From Diploptera punctata (lineage: Eukaryota > Arthropoda > Insecta > Blattodea > Blaberidae), in NCBI GenBank assembly GCA_030220185.1, contig JASPKZ010008347.1:248001-312000 (forward strand): a DNA stretch of 64,000 nucleotides, written 5' to 3'. Numbering within the stretch: position 1 is the first letter of the stretch; each line of letters opens with the position of its first letter. The position numbers and the translations under genes are program-made. The notes beneath the pieces are model-generated. The model worked only from the letters and a program-made list of their open reading frames with translations, did no database searches and had not been told where the DNA came from. Positions 10,682 to 20,450 of the stretch are shown here, in pieces.

Positions 10682-10711
10682 AAACTATTTATTTTGTTAA
10701 ATAAATAGTTT
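10682..10711. repeat. 30-bp inverted repeat abutting SINE-B
   Basis: AAACTATTTATT and AATAAATAGTTT are separated by six bases. The half TATTTATTTTGTTA also appears just after the SINE at about 11013-11026, so the insertion duplication appears to lie 12 bp away from the SINE start. Confidence 0.5.
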
Positions 10712-11010
10712 GGGGCACGCCGTAGCGTAGGGGTTAAGGCACTGCGCTACAAGTTGGAAGGTCGAGGGTTCAAGTCCCGGTGGGGTCAAGATTTTTAAAC
10801 TGACCAAAAAATCTTCTGGCGGCACTATGACCCTGGGGTCGACTCAGCCTCTAACGGAAATGAGTACCAGGCGCTTGTTCTGGGGGTAAAGGCGGCCGTC
10901 ACGCAGGGCTGACAACCCGGCTGACATAAAGTGCCGATTGTCTAGAAAAAGTGGGAGCTTTAACCTCCTACTACCCCAAGGGCCTCCCGAGGCCTGTAGT
11001 GGGATTACTT
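10712..11010 (+). repeat. SINE-B, well preserved copy
   Basis: tRNA-derived SINE. The head has an A-box-like GTAGCGTAGGGGTTAAGG and a B-box GGGTTCAAGTCCC. The body has TGGCGGCACTATGACC and GGCGGCCGTCACGCAGGGCT, and the end is CCTCCCGAGGCC. It matches the copy at 33822-34135 nearly throughout. Confidence 0.88.
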
Positions 11011-11142
11011 TTATTTATTTTGTTACAAACTTTTTCAGTACTAGTCAAATGCAATATTAATAAAAACTCTTACATTATTAAATTAATAAATTGGTATTGA
11101 TTTTATTTTGTTAATAATTAACAATTTGAATTTTAAAATAAC

Positions 11143-12570
11143 TTTTTTGGTCGATGTGACTAATTTCTTATACTTACTAATATTGTTGTTACTGGAAGTA
11201 AGTCAACGTTCCCACATCTAACCTGGTTGCTATGCAAACAAAATAAATCGCAATGCTGATATGGACTCAAAAAGCACACGTGCGGTAAGTAAAATAATAG
11301 TAGCAATATTTATTTTGATATATTGAATGTGATAGTACAATTATTGAATGCTATTGGACGAACACTGTCAATTTTCTTCAAGTTCAATGTTGTCATATTT
11401 GTTTCTCCACTAGTAGACGGTCCTACTTCAATCTCGCTTCCACAATGTAAAATATTATCAACTGTATTAATCTTATTTTGAAGAGAATTTTCTATATAAC
11501 CTTCTGCCACTTGTGAAGATTTCCACCCACCGTGTCGTTATAGAGACAAAATATCGGCACCTGTATCTGCATACAAAGTAGCCGATGTTATCCTAAACGC
11601 ATGGCCCGTGAAAGAACTAGCATTTTCTAGTTTTAGATAATGTGCAATTTTTGAAGGAACTCCACCCATAGTATTAATTCCTACAGGCTGACCAACGCAC
11701 TTCCCATTGCGAAATGTCAAAAAAAATCGTATGCACCTACACTCTTTTGGCCTCAAAGCAACATATTTCCTTACAATTCATAAAAAATAAATCAACTTCT
11801 GCATTAACCTTTTCAGTAACTGTAAAACAACTACTAATGTTCGCCTTGCTATTTGCGATATTAATAATTATAACTGCACCCCTGTCCTGGATAACATCAA
11901 TCATCATTTTAACTAATTCTTCTCTGCGACAGGCCCCAGCAATTCCAAAAATCATTACTACCTTCATCATTAAGAACACATCATCAGGAGCTTCATTTAA
12001 AAACATATTAATTTCTTCCCTGCTAAAAACACTAGACTTTTTCGGTCGATGACCAACGTTCTTCTTTTTCAAGAAAGCAATTAATTTACAAAATGAGGAA
12101 ATGTCAATACCAACATTTAACTTTATATTAGCTTTGAGCATTGAGTACTCTGACCATAAACTTCCTGCAGACTTCAATTTTACATTCCTCAGAACAAAAT
12201 ATGTCAACCAATTCTTCTCGTTAATCTGCACGCCTTTTTAATTTAACCATTTCTTGAATGTTTTGTACACTAACTCGTACCTTTCTTTTCCGGATTTAAT
12301 GCAGAACATCCCACTCTCCAGGCTTCTTCAATTTCTCTATCATCTACCATGACTCCTTCCATAATAAAATTATCAAACAGATTCTAATCACGGTACTACA
12401 TATAAAAATGTCTCCACAGCCAACAATCCTTCCTTATAATAAAACAAATGAAAAGCTACATAGCAACGATCACCAAATGTTTCTTTCTCATAGAAGTAAT
12501 TGACATCCAACCAATATTTTAATTAATTTGTTACTATATTTAATAAAAATTAGTCACATCGACCAAAAAA
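11143..12570 (-). mobile_element. Tyrosine-recombinase unit bounded by perfect inverted repeats (Crypton-like)
   Basis: A 1428-bp segment whose two ends are perfect 24-bp inverted repeats (11143-11166 and 12547-12570; left end begins TTTTTTGGTCGATGTGAC). Between them lies one minus-strand tyrosine-recombinase gene and no reverse transcriptase. Recombinase-only elements of animals belong to the Crypton group, which as described does not normally carry terminal inverted repeats. No target duplication was seen outside the repeats. Confidence 0.65.
11310..12362 (-). pseudogene. Tyrosine recombinase (Crypton/DIRS-like), broken by a few lesions
   Basis: The reading starts at ATG 12362 (MEGVMVDDREIEEAW). 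A frameshift is followed by RYELVYKTFKKWLN, one stop, and then the 164-aa frame 11737-12231. Family catalytic residues are present: Arg in GACRREELVKM, HxxR in GHAFRITSATLYADTG (frame 11538-11756), then, after a single in-frame TAA, RHGGWKSS and the nucleophile Tyr in VAEGYIENS (frame 11310-11510). The frameshift near 11740-11756 joins the first two blocks. The C-terminal tail is Ser/Thr-rich (VGPSTSGETN). Such enzymes cut and rejoin DNA through a 3'-phosphotyrosine. The order and spacing fit a core-binding domain followed by the catalytic domain. Confidence 0.85.
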
Positions 12571-12710
12571 TAGTATGCAATACACATGAGGTGAGCACGT
12601 AACAGATCTCGAAAATAGAAAAAAAAACTCGGCGCAAGCGCCTCGTTTTTTTCAAACTTTTTCTCGATCAGTAACAAGTGCTTACCTCACTTGTATCGCA
12701 ATATGCTATT
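12570..12710. repeat. About 140-bp imperfect palindrome adjoining the recombinase unit
   Basis: Left arm landmarks ATAGTATGCAATAC, TGAGGTGAGCAC and CTCGAAAA pair with TATCGCAATATGCTAT, GTGCTTACCTCA and TTTTTCTCGA on the right. The centre is GGCGCAAGCGCC (12631-12642). The palindrome begins at the outer edge of the right inverted repeat of the recombinase unit. Confidence 0.75.
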
Positions 12711-13440
12711 TACTCAGTGTACTTTATTGTACCCTACAAACTATGACCAAATAATAATAATTTTAAAATACATCACTTTCAAATAAACCCGAATGTTTTA
12801 ATAAACGATAATAATGTACAGTCAGCATGTCTTAAAACATCTGCTCTTCCGTCAACAATTCTCGAGTTCAGATGAATTTCAAAAGTGTTGACTCATATTA
12901 CTTGTCACCAGACAGTTTTCTATAAACAGTGCGTGTGTTTAGTACCTCGCAATTTTCGTGTTTTCACATTAAAATTTAAAATATTTTTCAAAATAATTTT
13001 ATTAACAAATTTGCATATTTAAGTGTTTGATTTCATTAGTTTAAGTATAATTTTACTGAATTTAGTATATGGCAATGGAAAGAGCTTCAATTCACTCGGA
13101 CGGCATTGTAAGAAAAGTTTTAAAGTTTCTGTCGCTCTATGGATTTCTGAGGAATTCGGGGTCAATGTCAATAAAATATATTTATACCTCTTAAATATCG
13201 CTTGTAATAGCAGAACAATTAATTATTATAAATTATTATCTACAGCTTAACATTCCTTGCAATATTGAATATCGGACGTTGGTGTAAGTGTACAACACAT
13301 TACTAAACTACTCTCTAGAAAATAATTGTTTAATAAGCCTACAAATTTGAATTTGTAGGTGCACAGAAATTTAAACGAAACTATACATTGCCAAAAGCAG
13401 CACAAAACGTTGAACGATCTTTTCCAATTTACAAATACAT
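12711..13440. other. No recognised feature
   Basis: AT-rich sequence. The 75-aa open frame at 13023-13250 shows no motif and is probably chance. Confidence 0.4.
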
Positions 13441-13712
13441 TTTTTATTTATTTTTATTTATTTATTTATTTTAACATCCATTAGAGCATCATAGATGCTT
13501 TAGGACGTGTCCAGATTACAATCTGTACATAAACAACCATAAAAAAAAGAACACATACAAACATAAATATATAATGTAACCAATTTACATTGCAACTAAA
13601 ATACACGAAAATACCAAGGGGCAACACTTTCACAAGAAAAGATAGATATGTAGTTCCAATCAATTATTACTTACAATTTTAAATGTAGGTATTCACCCAC
13701 ACTTAATGGTAA

Positions 13713-14377
13713 TCATCATCATCATGAACAAATTCGTTTTAGGCCATGTGGCCTGTACGGTAAACCTAGCGAAGATGGTCTTGATCTTTCCACCGATGTT
13801 TTGGTCTTCCTTGGTCCCTATGTCCAGTTGGGGTATATTGGAATGCCAATTTTGGAAGTCTATTTCTTGTCATTCTTCTCAGATGATTTTTCCATTCTTG
13901 TTGGTATCTTTGTATATCTTCATTTAAACTTGTTACTCCAAGTTTTCCTCTGATAATAGTGTTCCTTTGGTGATCCAGTCTATTAACTCCTAACAATGAT
14001 CGTAAGAAGCGCATTTGGCTTACTTGAAGTTTATGAGAGTTTCTTTTATTTAAAATCCAAATTTCACTTCCATATTTTAGAGCAGCTTTTGATGTGATGT
14101 TATGTAATCTTAGTTTTGTCTCTGTCCTCATCTGTTTACCAAAATGTCTTCGTATTCGTATTGCCCCATTCATTTTATTATATTTTTGTAATTTTGAATC
14201 AATGTCACTCTTATACTCTGCAAATACACTTCCTAAGTAAGAGAAATCTGACACTTGTTCTATAATTTTTCCATCAATCTCAATTTTCACCCGTTGTATG
14301 TTTTTTCCACACATTGCCATTGTTTTGGATTTTGATGTGGAAATTTTCATATTATATTTGCTGGCAATTTTGAATAA
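13713..14377 (-). mobile_element. LINE-E 3' fragment inserted in LINE-F
   Basis: A 5'-truncated 665-bp LINE piece flanked by a perfect 10-bp duplication TTAATGGTAA (13703-13712, 14378-14387). It carries the end of a reverse-transcriptase ORF and ends in an (ATG)n-type tail at 13713-13725. This is a clear target-primed insertion into LINE-F. Confidence 0.88.
13766..14377 (-). pseudogene. LINE-E ORF C-terminal part
   Basis: A 194-codon open piece starting within FKIASKYNMKISTSKSK, the region after the polymerase active site (thumb), then FSYLGSVF and SKAALKYGSEIWILNKR. It ends with the RNase-H-less C-terminal block HLRRMTRNRLPKLAF and GRPKHRWKDQDHLR. This pattern is common to RTE-like and related APE-type LINEs of insects; the exact clade is not resolved. 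It has no start because the element is 5'-truncated. Confidence 0.75.
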
Positions 14378-17300
14378 TTAATGGTAAGTAAGACAATAAA
14401 ATGTTCTTCAAAGCAAGCTTAAATTGCCTGCCCGTAAGAAGTTTAATATTGGAAGGGAGATGATTATATAGATTAATACCTCTATGTGATATGCTGTTAA
14501 TACTTCTGGTAAGCCTGTGACAATTTAGGTGCATATTGTTAGATATTCTAGTGCTATGTTCATGCAAATCTGAATTTATTTTGAAGAGTTTTAAATTTTT
14601 ATGAATAAAGCAAACTGATTCTAAAATGTAAATACAAGGAACCGGCAATATTTTTAGTTCTTTGAAGAGTTTCTCACTTTCTGTTCGGAATGGTGATTTC
14701 TTCATGGTTTTAATAATTCTTTTTTTGTAATTTGAGTATTTGAGTAGATTATGGTGACGATCTCTATAGTATTATACCATATGTTAACTGTGAATGTATG
14801 TATCCAAAATATACAGTTTTTTATACTTCTAATATTCTAGTGAGGACGCGAATCACATAGCATAATCGGTTAAGTTTTTCAGATAAATGTTGTATATGGC
14901 ATTCCCATGACAGATTGGAATCAATCCATACATTTGGCACAATTTGCTTCTTTTATTAAGGTGTTATTAAGCATAATGTTGATGGGATTTTTCAGATTTT
15001 TATTGAAATACATGTATACACTGTTTTGTTTACATTTAGTTTGAGTTTATTGTTTATTAGTCATTGTTCTAGATTTGTTGATGTTTTATCTATCTTCAGT
15101 TGTCCACCGCTGTGGTCTCGAGGTAGCGTGCTGCCTTGTCACGCAGCGGGCCCGGGTTCGATCCCCGGTCGGGGCAGTTTTCTGGGTGAGGTTTTTTTCG
15201 GGGTTTTTCCTCACCTGTAAGACAAATGTCAGGAAAACTTTAAGGCCCAAACGGTCCCCGAAATCATATGGCCATCACCATCATGATCATCCTTATCATT
15301 ATCATCATCATCCTTCACCGGTGTGGAAAGCAACGGGAAGCTACCACACTGACAATTCCCTAGTAAAGCTGCAAGCATAGCATGAAAATGCTATGATTGC
15401 AGTGAAGGACCTGCCTTCGGGCAGAATTACTATGGATGCATGGAGTTGTAGATCATTATTATCAACGTCACTGAGTATGATGATAGTGCCATCTGCAAAA
15501 TAATATAGTTTTGGCTTCGGGCGTAATTATGGGAAGTTCATTAATATATATAAGAAAAAAGGATTTGACCCAGAATTGATCCTTGGAGTTCCCCATGCTC
15601 CATAGATGTTGAGTTTGATTGGATATTGTCAATTTCAACTATTTGTGTTCTGTTACTTAAATATGAAATAAACCAATTTTTTTGCCAGTCTCCTAATACC
15701 AAATGTATTTAGTTTTCTGAATAAAATTTCATGATTAACCATGTCAAATGCTTTACTAAGATCTAGAAAAAGCCCTATTGTTTGTTATATATTACTTTTA
15801 GCTTTGAATATTGATTCTGTAAATGATTGTATAGCATTGTTTATTCCTGTACCTTTACGAAATCCATACTGAGAACCAGAAAGCACATGATTAGATTCCA
15901 GGAAGGGAACCAGTCTATTATACGGTATATAACTTTTTCAAGAATTTTAGAGAAAATTGATAGTAATGATATAGGTATATAATTTTCAATATTTAATATA
16001 TCACCCTTCTTGAATATTGGACGATCTTTCGCTGTTTTAAAAATTTTAGGAAATTTCCCTGTACTCAGTGATGAATTTGATATATATAGTAGCGGTGTTA
16101 TCAGTAAACTGGCACATCTTTTAACGATATGGTCTGGTATTTCATCAATTCCACAAGATAAACGATTTTACAGTTTGTTTATTACTTTAAACAATTTTTC
16201 TGGTGTTACAGGTGTTAAGAATATAGTGTTTTTGACATTCGTGTGGTTCAAAATTGGTTAACTATGAGTTTGCTTGATTCATTGCAACATTTGCAAAGTA
16301 GTTATTAAATATCTCAGCTATTTCATACAACATTTTGATTACTTTGTCACTGACAGATATTTCCATTCTATCTTTAACTTTTTCATTACTTTTTCCAGAT
16401 TATTTTTTTACAATATCCCATATAGCCTTTCCTTTGTTTTCTGTTTTTATAATAAAATCCCTGTTGGATCTTTGTTTCGTCTCATGAATTACTTTCCTTA
16501 ATATTTTGCTATACAGTTCAAAGTAAGATTTAACATTAGGATTACTATTATTTTTATACAGTTCATACATCTCTCTTTTTGTTTTGCATGATATTATTAT
16601 TTCTTTCGTTATCCAGTTTGATTTTTTTGTCCTTGTTTTGTGAAGTTACAAATTTCTTAATTGGGAAAGCAATATTTAAGTAATATTTTATGGTGTTGGC
16701 GAATTCTACTGATTTTTCGTCTATGTCAACTTTATTGATTACATCATTCTAGCTTTCTCTCTGCAGTAAAGATTTAAAGTATTCAATATTTCCATTGTTA
16801 AAGTTTATTTTATAACTTATTGTTTTGTTAAGTTTTGAGTTCATGGCTGTGTTTGTCTCTAACGGAATATGGATAAATGTTGCATTGTGATCTGAGATAT
16901 CAAATTTATATTCTCTACTGTATGTGGTAAATATCCGCGATCAATGATTATTTATTTGATCAAGACATGTTTGTGAGGTGGAAGTTATACGAGTTGGAGT
17001 ATCTATAGTCTCAATTAGATTATAGGATTGAATTAATTACCTGAATTCAGATGCAACTTTATCAGTAGTTAGAAAGTTTATGTTGAAATCCCTACATAAA
17101 AAAAGGGTTTTCTTTGTTTTTTAAGATATTTAGTAGTATTTCAAATTTGTCTAGGAAAGTTTTTATACAACCATCCGGAGATCTACGTATACAGAGGCTA
17201 TTATTAAACAAAAATTATTATTCGTTATTTCTGTTACTGCATGTTCAAATGTCTTTTCTACATTTAGATAATATGTTTGACTTTGCTCTTTATGTTTTAA

Positions 17301-17516
17301 GTGATTCTGTACATATATTGCTGACCCCCCATTTTTATTTGTTGACCGACAAAATGAACTTGTAAGTTTATAATTTTGTATCACATATGAGGAGATTTCA
17401 TTGACATGGAGCCAGTGTTCAGTACAACATATAACATCTACATCTTGTAATTCCTCTCTCAGTAATATTTCCAGTTCATGCTTCGTATTTCTAAGACATT
17501 GAACATTTTGATGCAT
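14378..17516 (-). pseudogene. LINE-F ORF2: endonuclease and reverse transcriptase, decayed
   Basis: The endonuclease N-terminus is in the frame 17163-17516 (HQNVQCLRNTKHELE, CTEHWLH, GGSAIYVQ). The polymerase region reads [20 protein letters not shown] near 15700-15790 and FADGTIIILSDV near 15460-15510 (a decayed YADD box). The sequence continues after the SINE as QLKIDKTSTNLEQ. The C-terminus is in 14378-14705 (SHRGINLYNHLPSNIK), a block typical of CR1-like LINEs. Stops and shifts are frequent. Confidence 0.75.
15104..15443 (+). repeat. SINE-A1 inserted in LINE-F
   Basis: tRNA-like head with B-box GGGTTCGATCCCC, the GGGGTTTTTCCTCACCT block, a (CAT)n-type spacer, and a 3' domain ending CTGCCTTCGGGCAG plus AATTACTATGGATG. 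A short AGTTGT repeat flanks it (15098-15103, 15444-15449). Removing it rejoins the LINE-F coding sense. It closely matches 54587-54932. Confidence 0.88.
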
Positions 17517-17599
17517 TAAAGTGAAGTTATTTTTTATAGTGTTACCATTACCAGAAGTTTTTTTTAGTTATCAGAAATAATGAATTGCATTTATTTACC

Positions 17600-18209
17600 C
17601 TATTTATTTTTGTTGTTTTTTTCTGTCTTCCTGTGTTGTTCTTGCATAAAAAATCTTGCATATGTACAGGAGTCTTTACTGTTCGTGCTGATCTTTTCAA
17701 ACTTTATGTATCTTGATCGATGTCTGGCAGGCTTATGATGATTATTTTGTGGCTCTTTGATTCCTCTTCTTTCTTCTTCTCTAGATTTTTTTCCCATTTC
17801 AGAATAATTGGATCATTTTTTTTAGTTAAAGTTCTTTGATTAGTTTAGCCAATCTTGATGCCATTTCGTTTTTTCCAACACCGTCCATATGCTGACCACG
17901 CTTGGTGTAATAGTCCCTTCTTATGTTAATATTCATCAGTTTAGTGTTTTTGAATGTCATTAGTCTTTTGTTTAGTTTATTGTTGAAGTTGTTCACTTAA
18001 TTGTTGATACATGACCATTGAGCTAAGTCATGTCTGTGTGGTGCACTCATTACAATTACATTTGTGTGTTGACATTCACTGACAAACTTAATTAGACTAC
18101 GTATACCTCTACTGGTGTTGTTTTTATTTATACCATTGCTCCCTCCAACTACCACAATGTCTTCTTTTGCTGATTTTGTAATTTTATCTAAAGGTGCTCC
18201 AGGATTCAC
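17600..18209 (-). pseudogene. LINE-F ORF1 remnant with SGNH-esterase-like domain
   Basis: The 70-aa frame 17997-18209 reads APLDKITKSAKEDIVVVGGS and then VIVMSAPHRHDL, resembling the middle blocks of SGNH hydrolases found in ORF1 of some CR1-like LINEs. The next stretch (about 17850-17960, other frame) gives MNINIRRDYYTKRGQHMDGVGK, matching the family's His block by eye. A Lys/Glu-rich tail lies at 17600-17797. This is an identification by motif order only. Confidence 0.5.
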
Positions 18210-18240
18210 ATAGCCTATTTGTCAGACAGAAGACTGTGCA

Positions 18241-19399
18241 TGACATCAGAATATTTGGAAAAGTATATTATAATTAATTGTGGTCACCGATCTAATGTGG
18301 CTTAAATTGTTGACACTTGTACTTCAGTACTGTACTTTGTAGCAGAAGTGAATTGATTAAAAATTAACATAGAGATTTGACTATGTGGACTTTTTTTATA
18401 ACAAAGAAATAACATTTTGGGATTTACATATAATTGCTTTATTACATATAAGATTTGGAAGTGCTTGGTTGTGGCTCAAGATTTCCAGGGGTAGCAGAAT
18501 TAGAATCCTCAGCGTTATTTCCGTTCGTGTCCCGACATTGATCATCCTGTTTTCTCTCTGCATTTGTAGATTCACTTGCAGTTGAATTGAGGAATGCAGA
18601 GTCAGGAATGGCATCGGGATTGCAAGGGTATATGCCAGTATATATCAAGCAACTACCTGAAAATAATTCTAAGGAAAAGCCGCGAATCGAAACCAGGATC
18701 TTTGGGATGGTATACTTGCTAAACAGAAGGCCAAATTCCACTAATAAACAAATTAATAAAATTAAACTAACAACAAATACTATAACACTACACCGCTGAG
18801 GCAGTAAAACAAAAATTTAAAAAATCAACAAAAATGCGTCTTTAAACAGTTGGCCAACTCTCCCTGAAAGTAGGTGGCCATCTCCCCCATGTTTAAGGGT
18901 TAGATGGCCATAGTGCGGAAAAAAAAGAGGAGATGATTAAATAAGAAATATGTATTAACTTTATATTAATCACAGAAGTTCCATTTACCTCGTACAGTAA
19001 GTTGCTGAGAATTATTTTGCAGAAACGTCGCACTTACGTTCACTTTTATTGATGGTCACAAAATATCTGAGCAGTTACAAAACAATAATTAGGAAAAAAT
19101 CGCCGACTTGTAACGCGAAACTGTACACGTGTTCAACAATCGGTTACTAGAGTCAAAAGCATACCGCCTACCGAGTTGCTTTCACATCCGGCCATTCCAA
19201 CATAAAATAGAAGCTATGGTCATCACACCCGTATGGCCATCTCACCCGGAACTACCCTATTTACATATTTCACAATATTTGGTTACATATTTGTATACAT
19301 ATTTCTTAATTTGATAATACATAGAGTCCGGGCCCTATGTATAACAACTTATTTTTCAAATTGTTCAGTTTATAAAGTCTTCTTCTTTCTTCTTCTTCT
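18241..19399. other. No gene recognised
   Basis: Contains a 99-aa minus-strand frame (18442-18741) with a Ser/Asn-rich end (ATPGNLEPQPSTSKS) that I do not recognise. It could be an N-terminal gag-like part of LINE-F or chance. The rest is unassigned. Confidence 0.3.
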
Positions 19400-19639
19400 T
19401 CTTCTTCACATCACGGGCTAGACAAATTGCCTATTCCGCCTCACAGTTGTTCTGTCCATCCTTTCACTGGCCTTCCTATATTCCTCGAACCTCCTGGCTT
19501 GCAGTTAAATGCTACTTTTGATAATCTTGTTGCATTCATTCTTTCTACATGTCTAAACCATTTATCTCTATATTCTTTGATTTTATCATTCAATGGATAT
19601 ATATTTAACTCTGTTCTTATATATTCATTCTTTTATCCG

Positions 19640-20450
19640 ATCCAATCTTGTGCAGCCTTTTCTTGTTCTAAGGAAGTTCATTTCTACGCTTTGTATTCTA
19701 CTTTTTATTTTATTTTTGTTTTTGGTCATTACCTAAGTTTCACTCCCATAAAGTAATGCATAAACTGCCAATGTTTCATAAAACTTCAATCTTGTATCTC
19801 TTCTTGTTTTGTTCTTCAATGTTTTATGTATAGTTCCGCATATCATTTGAAATTTCGATAGTTTCATATTTATGCCTCCTTCAGTTGTTGGTTTATAGTA
19901 AAATTACAACCCAAATAATGAAAATCTGTTACTTGTTCTAGAGGTTTATTTGCTATTATGATTTTTGATCTTATGTGTTTATTTTCCCAAAATGCCATCA
20001 TTTTTGTTTTTTCTTTTGATATTTTAAAATGATATTCTTGGCATAACTGATTTAATTGATGTACAGAGTACATTTTAATTTTCTTGAATAATAACCACAT
20101 CATCAGCATATATTAAAAGTATGAGCATTTGTATGGGGAATGAAAGACTTGCATGGAAGCTTCTTGTAGGAAAGCCAGAGGGAAAACGCCCAGTTGGTAG
20201 ACCAAGAAGGAGGTGGGAGAATAACATTAACTATGATTTGAGGGATAGTATATTATACGAGGGATGTATGATTGGGGAAGCATGAGCTCAGGATAGGGAT
20301 GTTATGGAAGAGCTTACGTTCCGCGCGGCCTTTGAGGAACCATACGGGTTCCGATAGTGCCATGTGCGTAAGACTGAGTAAGTAAAGTATGAGCATTTAT
20401 TACGTGTAAAAACGAGTTTCAGAAAACAGACCAGTACTAGTCACAGTATA
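19640..20450 (-). pseudogene. LINE-J reverse transcriptase fragment
   Basis: The polymerase box reads LILLIYADDVVII (20085-20130), with intact YADD, followed by VHQLNQLCQEYHFKISKEKT and EQVTDFHYLGC (frame 19870-20109). Residual thumb sequence with ALLYGSET and VEMNFLRTRKG follows in other frames. Upstream coding resumes beyond the LINE-D insertion at 20399 and is quickly lost. The type resembles LINE-E. Confidence 0.65.
20131..20383 (+). mobile_element. LINE-D 3' fragment inserted in LINE-J
   Basis: A short 5'-truncated LINE-D end (RLAWKLLVGKPEGKRPVGR coding) with the family tail GTAAGACTGAGTAAGTA. It is flanked by a perfect 15-bp duplication AAAGTATGAGCATTT (20116-20130, 20384-20398). Confidence 0.92.

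Larger units (their letters stand above)
13441..18240 (-). mobile_element. LINE-F: CR1-like non-LTR retrotransposon with esterase-type ORF1, degraded and interrupted
   Basis: Read on the minus strand from 18240 to an (AAAT)n-type 3' tail at 13441-13470. It contains an ORF1 remnant with SGNH-esterase features, then endonuclease, reverse transcriptase and a C-terminal domain. LINE-E (13713-14377) and SINE-A (about 15104-15443) are inserted in it. Many stops indicate an old copy. Confidence 0.75.
19400..20450 (-). mobile_element. LINE-J relic, split by LINE-D
   Basis: Minus-strand LINE remnant running 20450-20399, then 20115-19400, with the LINE-D piece between. It encodes the polymerase active-site region and downstream thumb only. 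The 3' part at 19400-19640 is strongly decayed. Confidence 0.65.

Noticed and set aside
11261..11290. ATGGACTCAAAAAGCACACG followed by GTAAGT as a plus-strand first exon
   Set aside because: Only eight codons and no matching acceptor or downstream exon; opposite to the recombinase gene. Interesting but unsupported.
11714..12052. 112-aa plus-strand frame
   Set aside because: Antisense of the tyrosine recombinase.
15075..15380. 101-aa frame with His-rich run
   Set aside because: It lies entirely on SINE-A1; the His run is the CAT spacer of the SINE.
18442..18741. 99-aa minus-strand frame as a host exon
   Set aside because: No family motif, low-complexity end, next to a LINE ORF1; left as unassigned.
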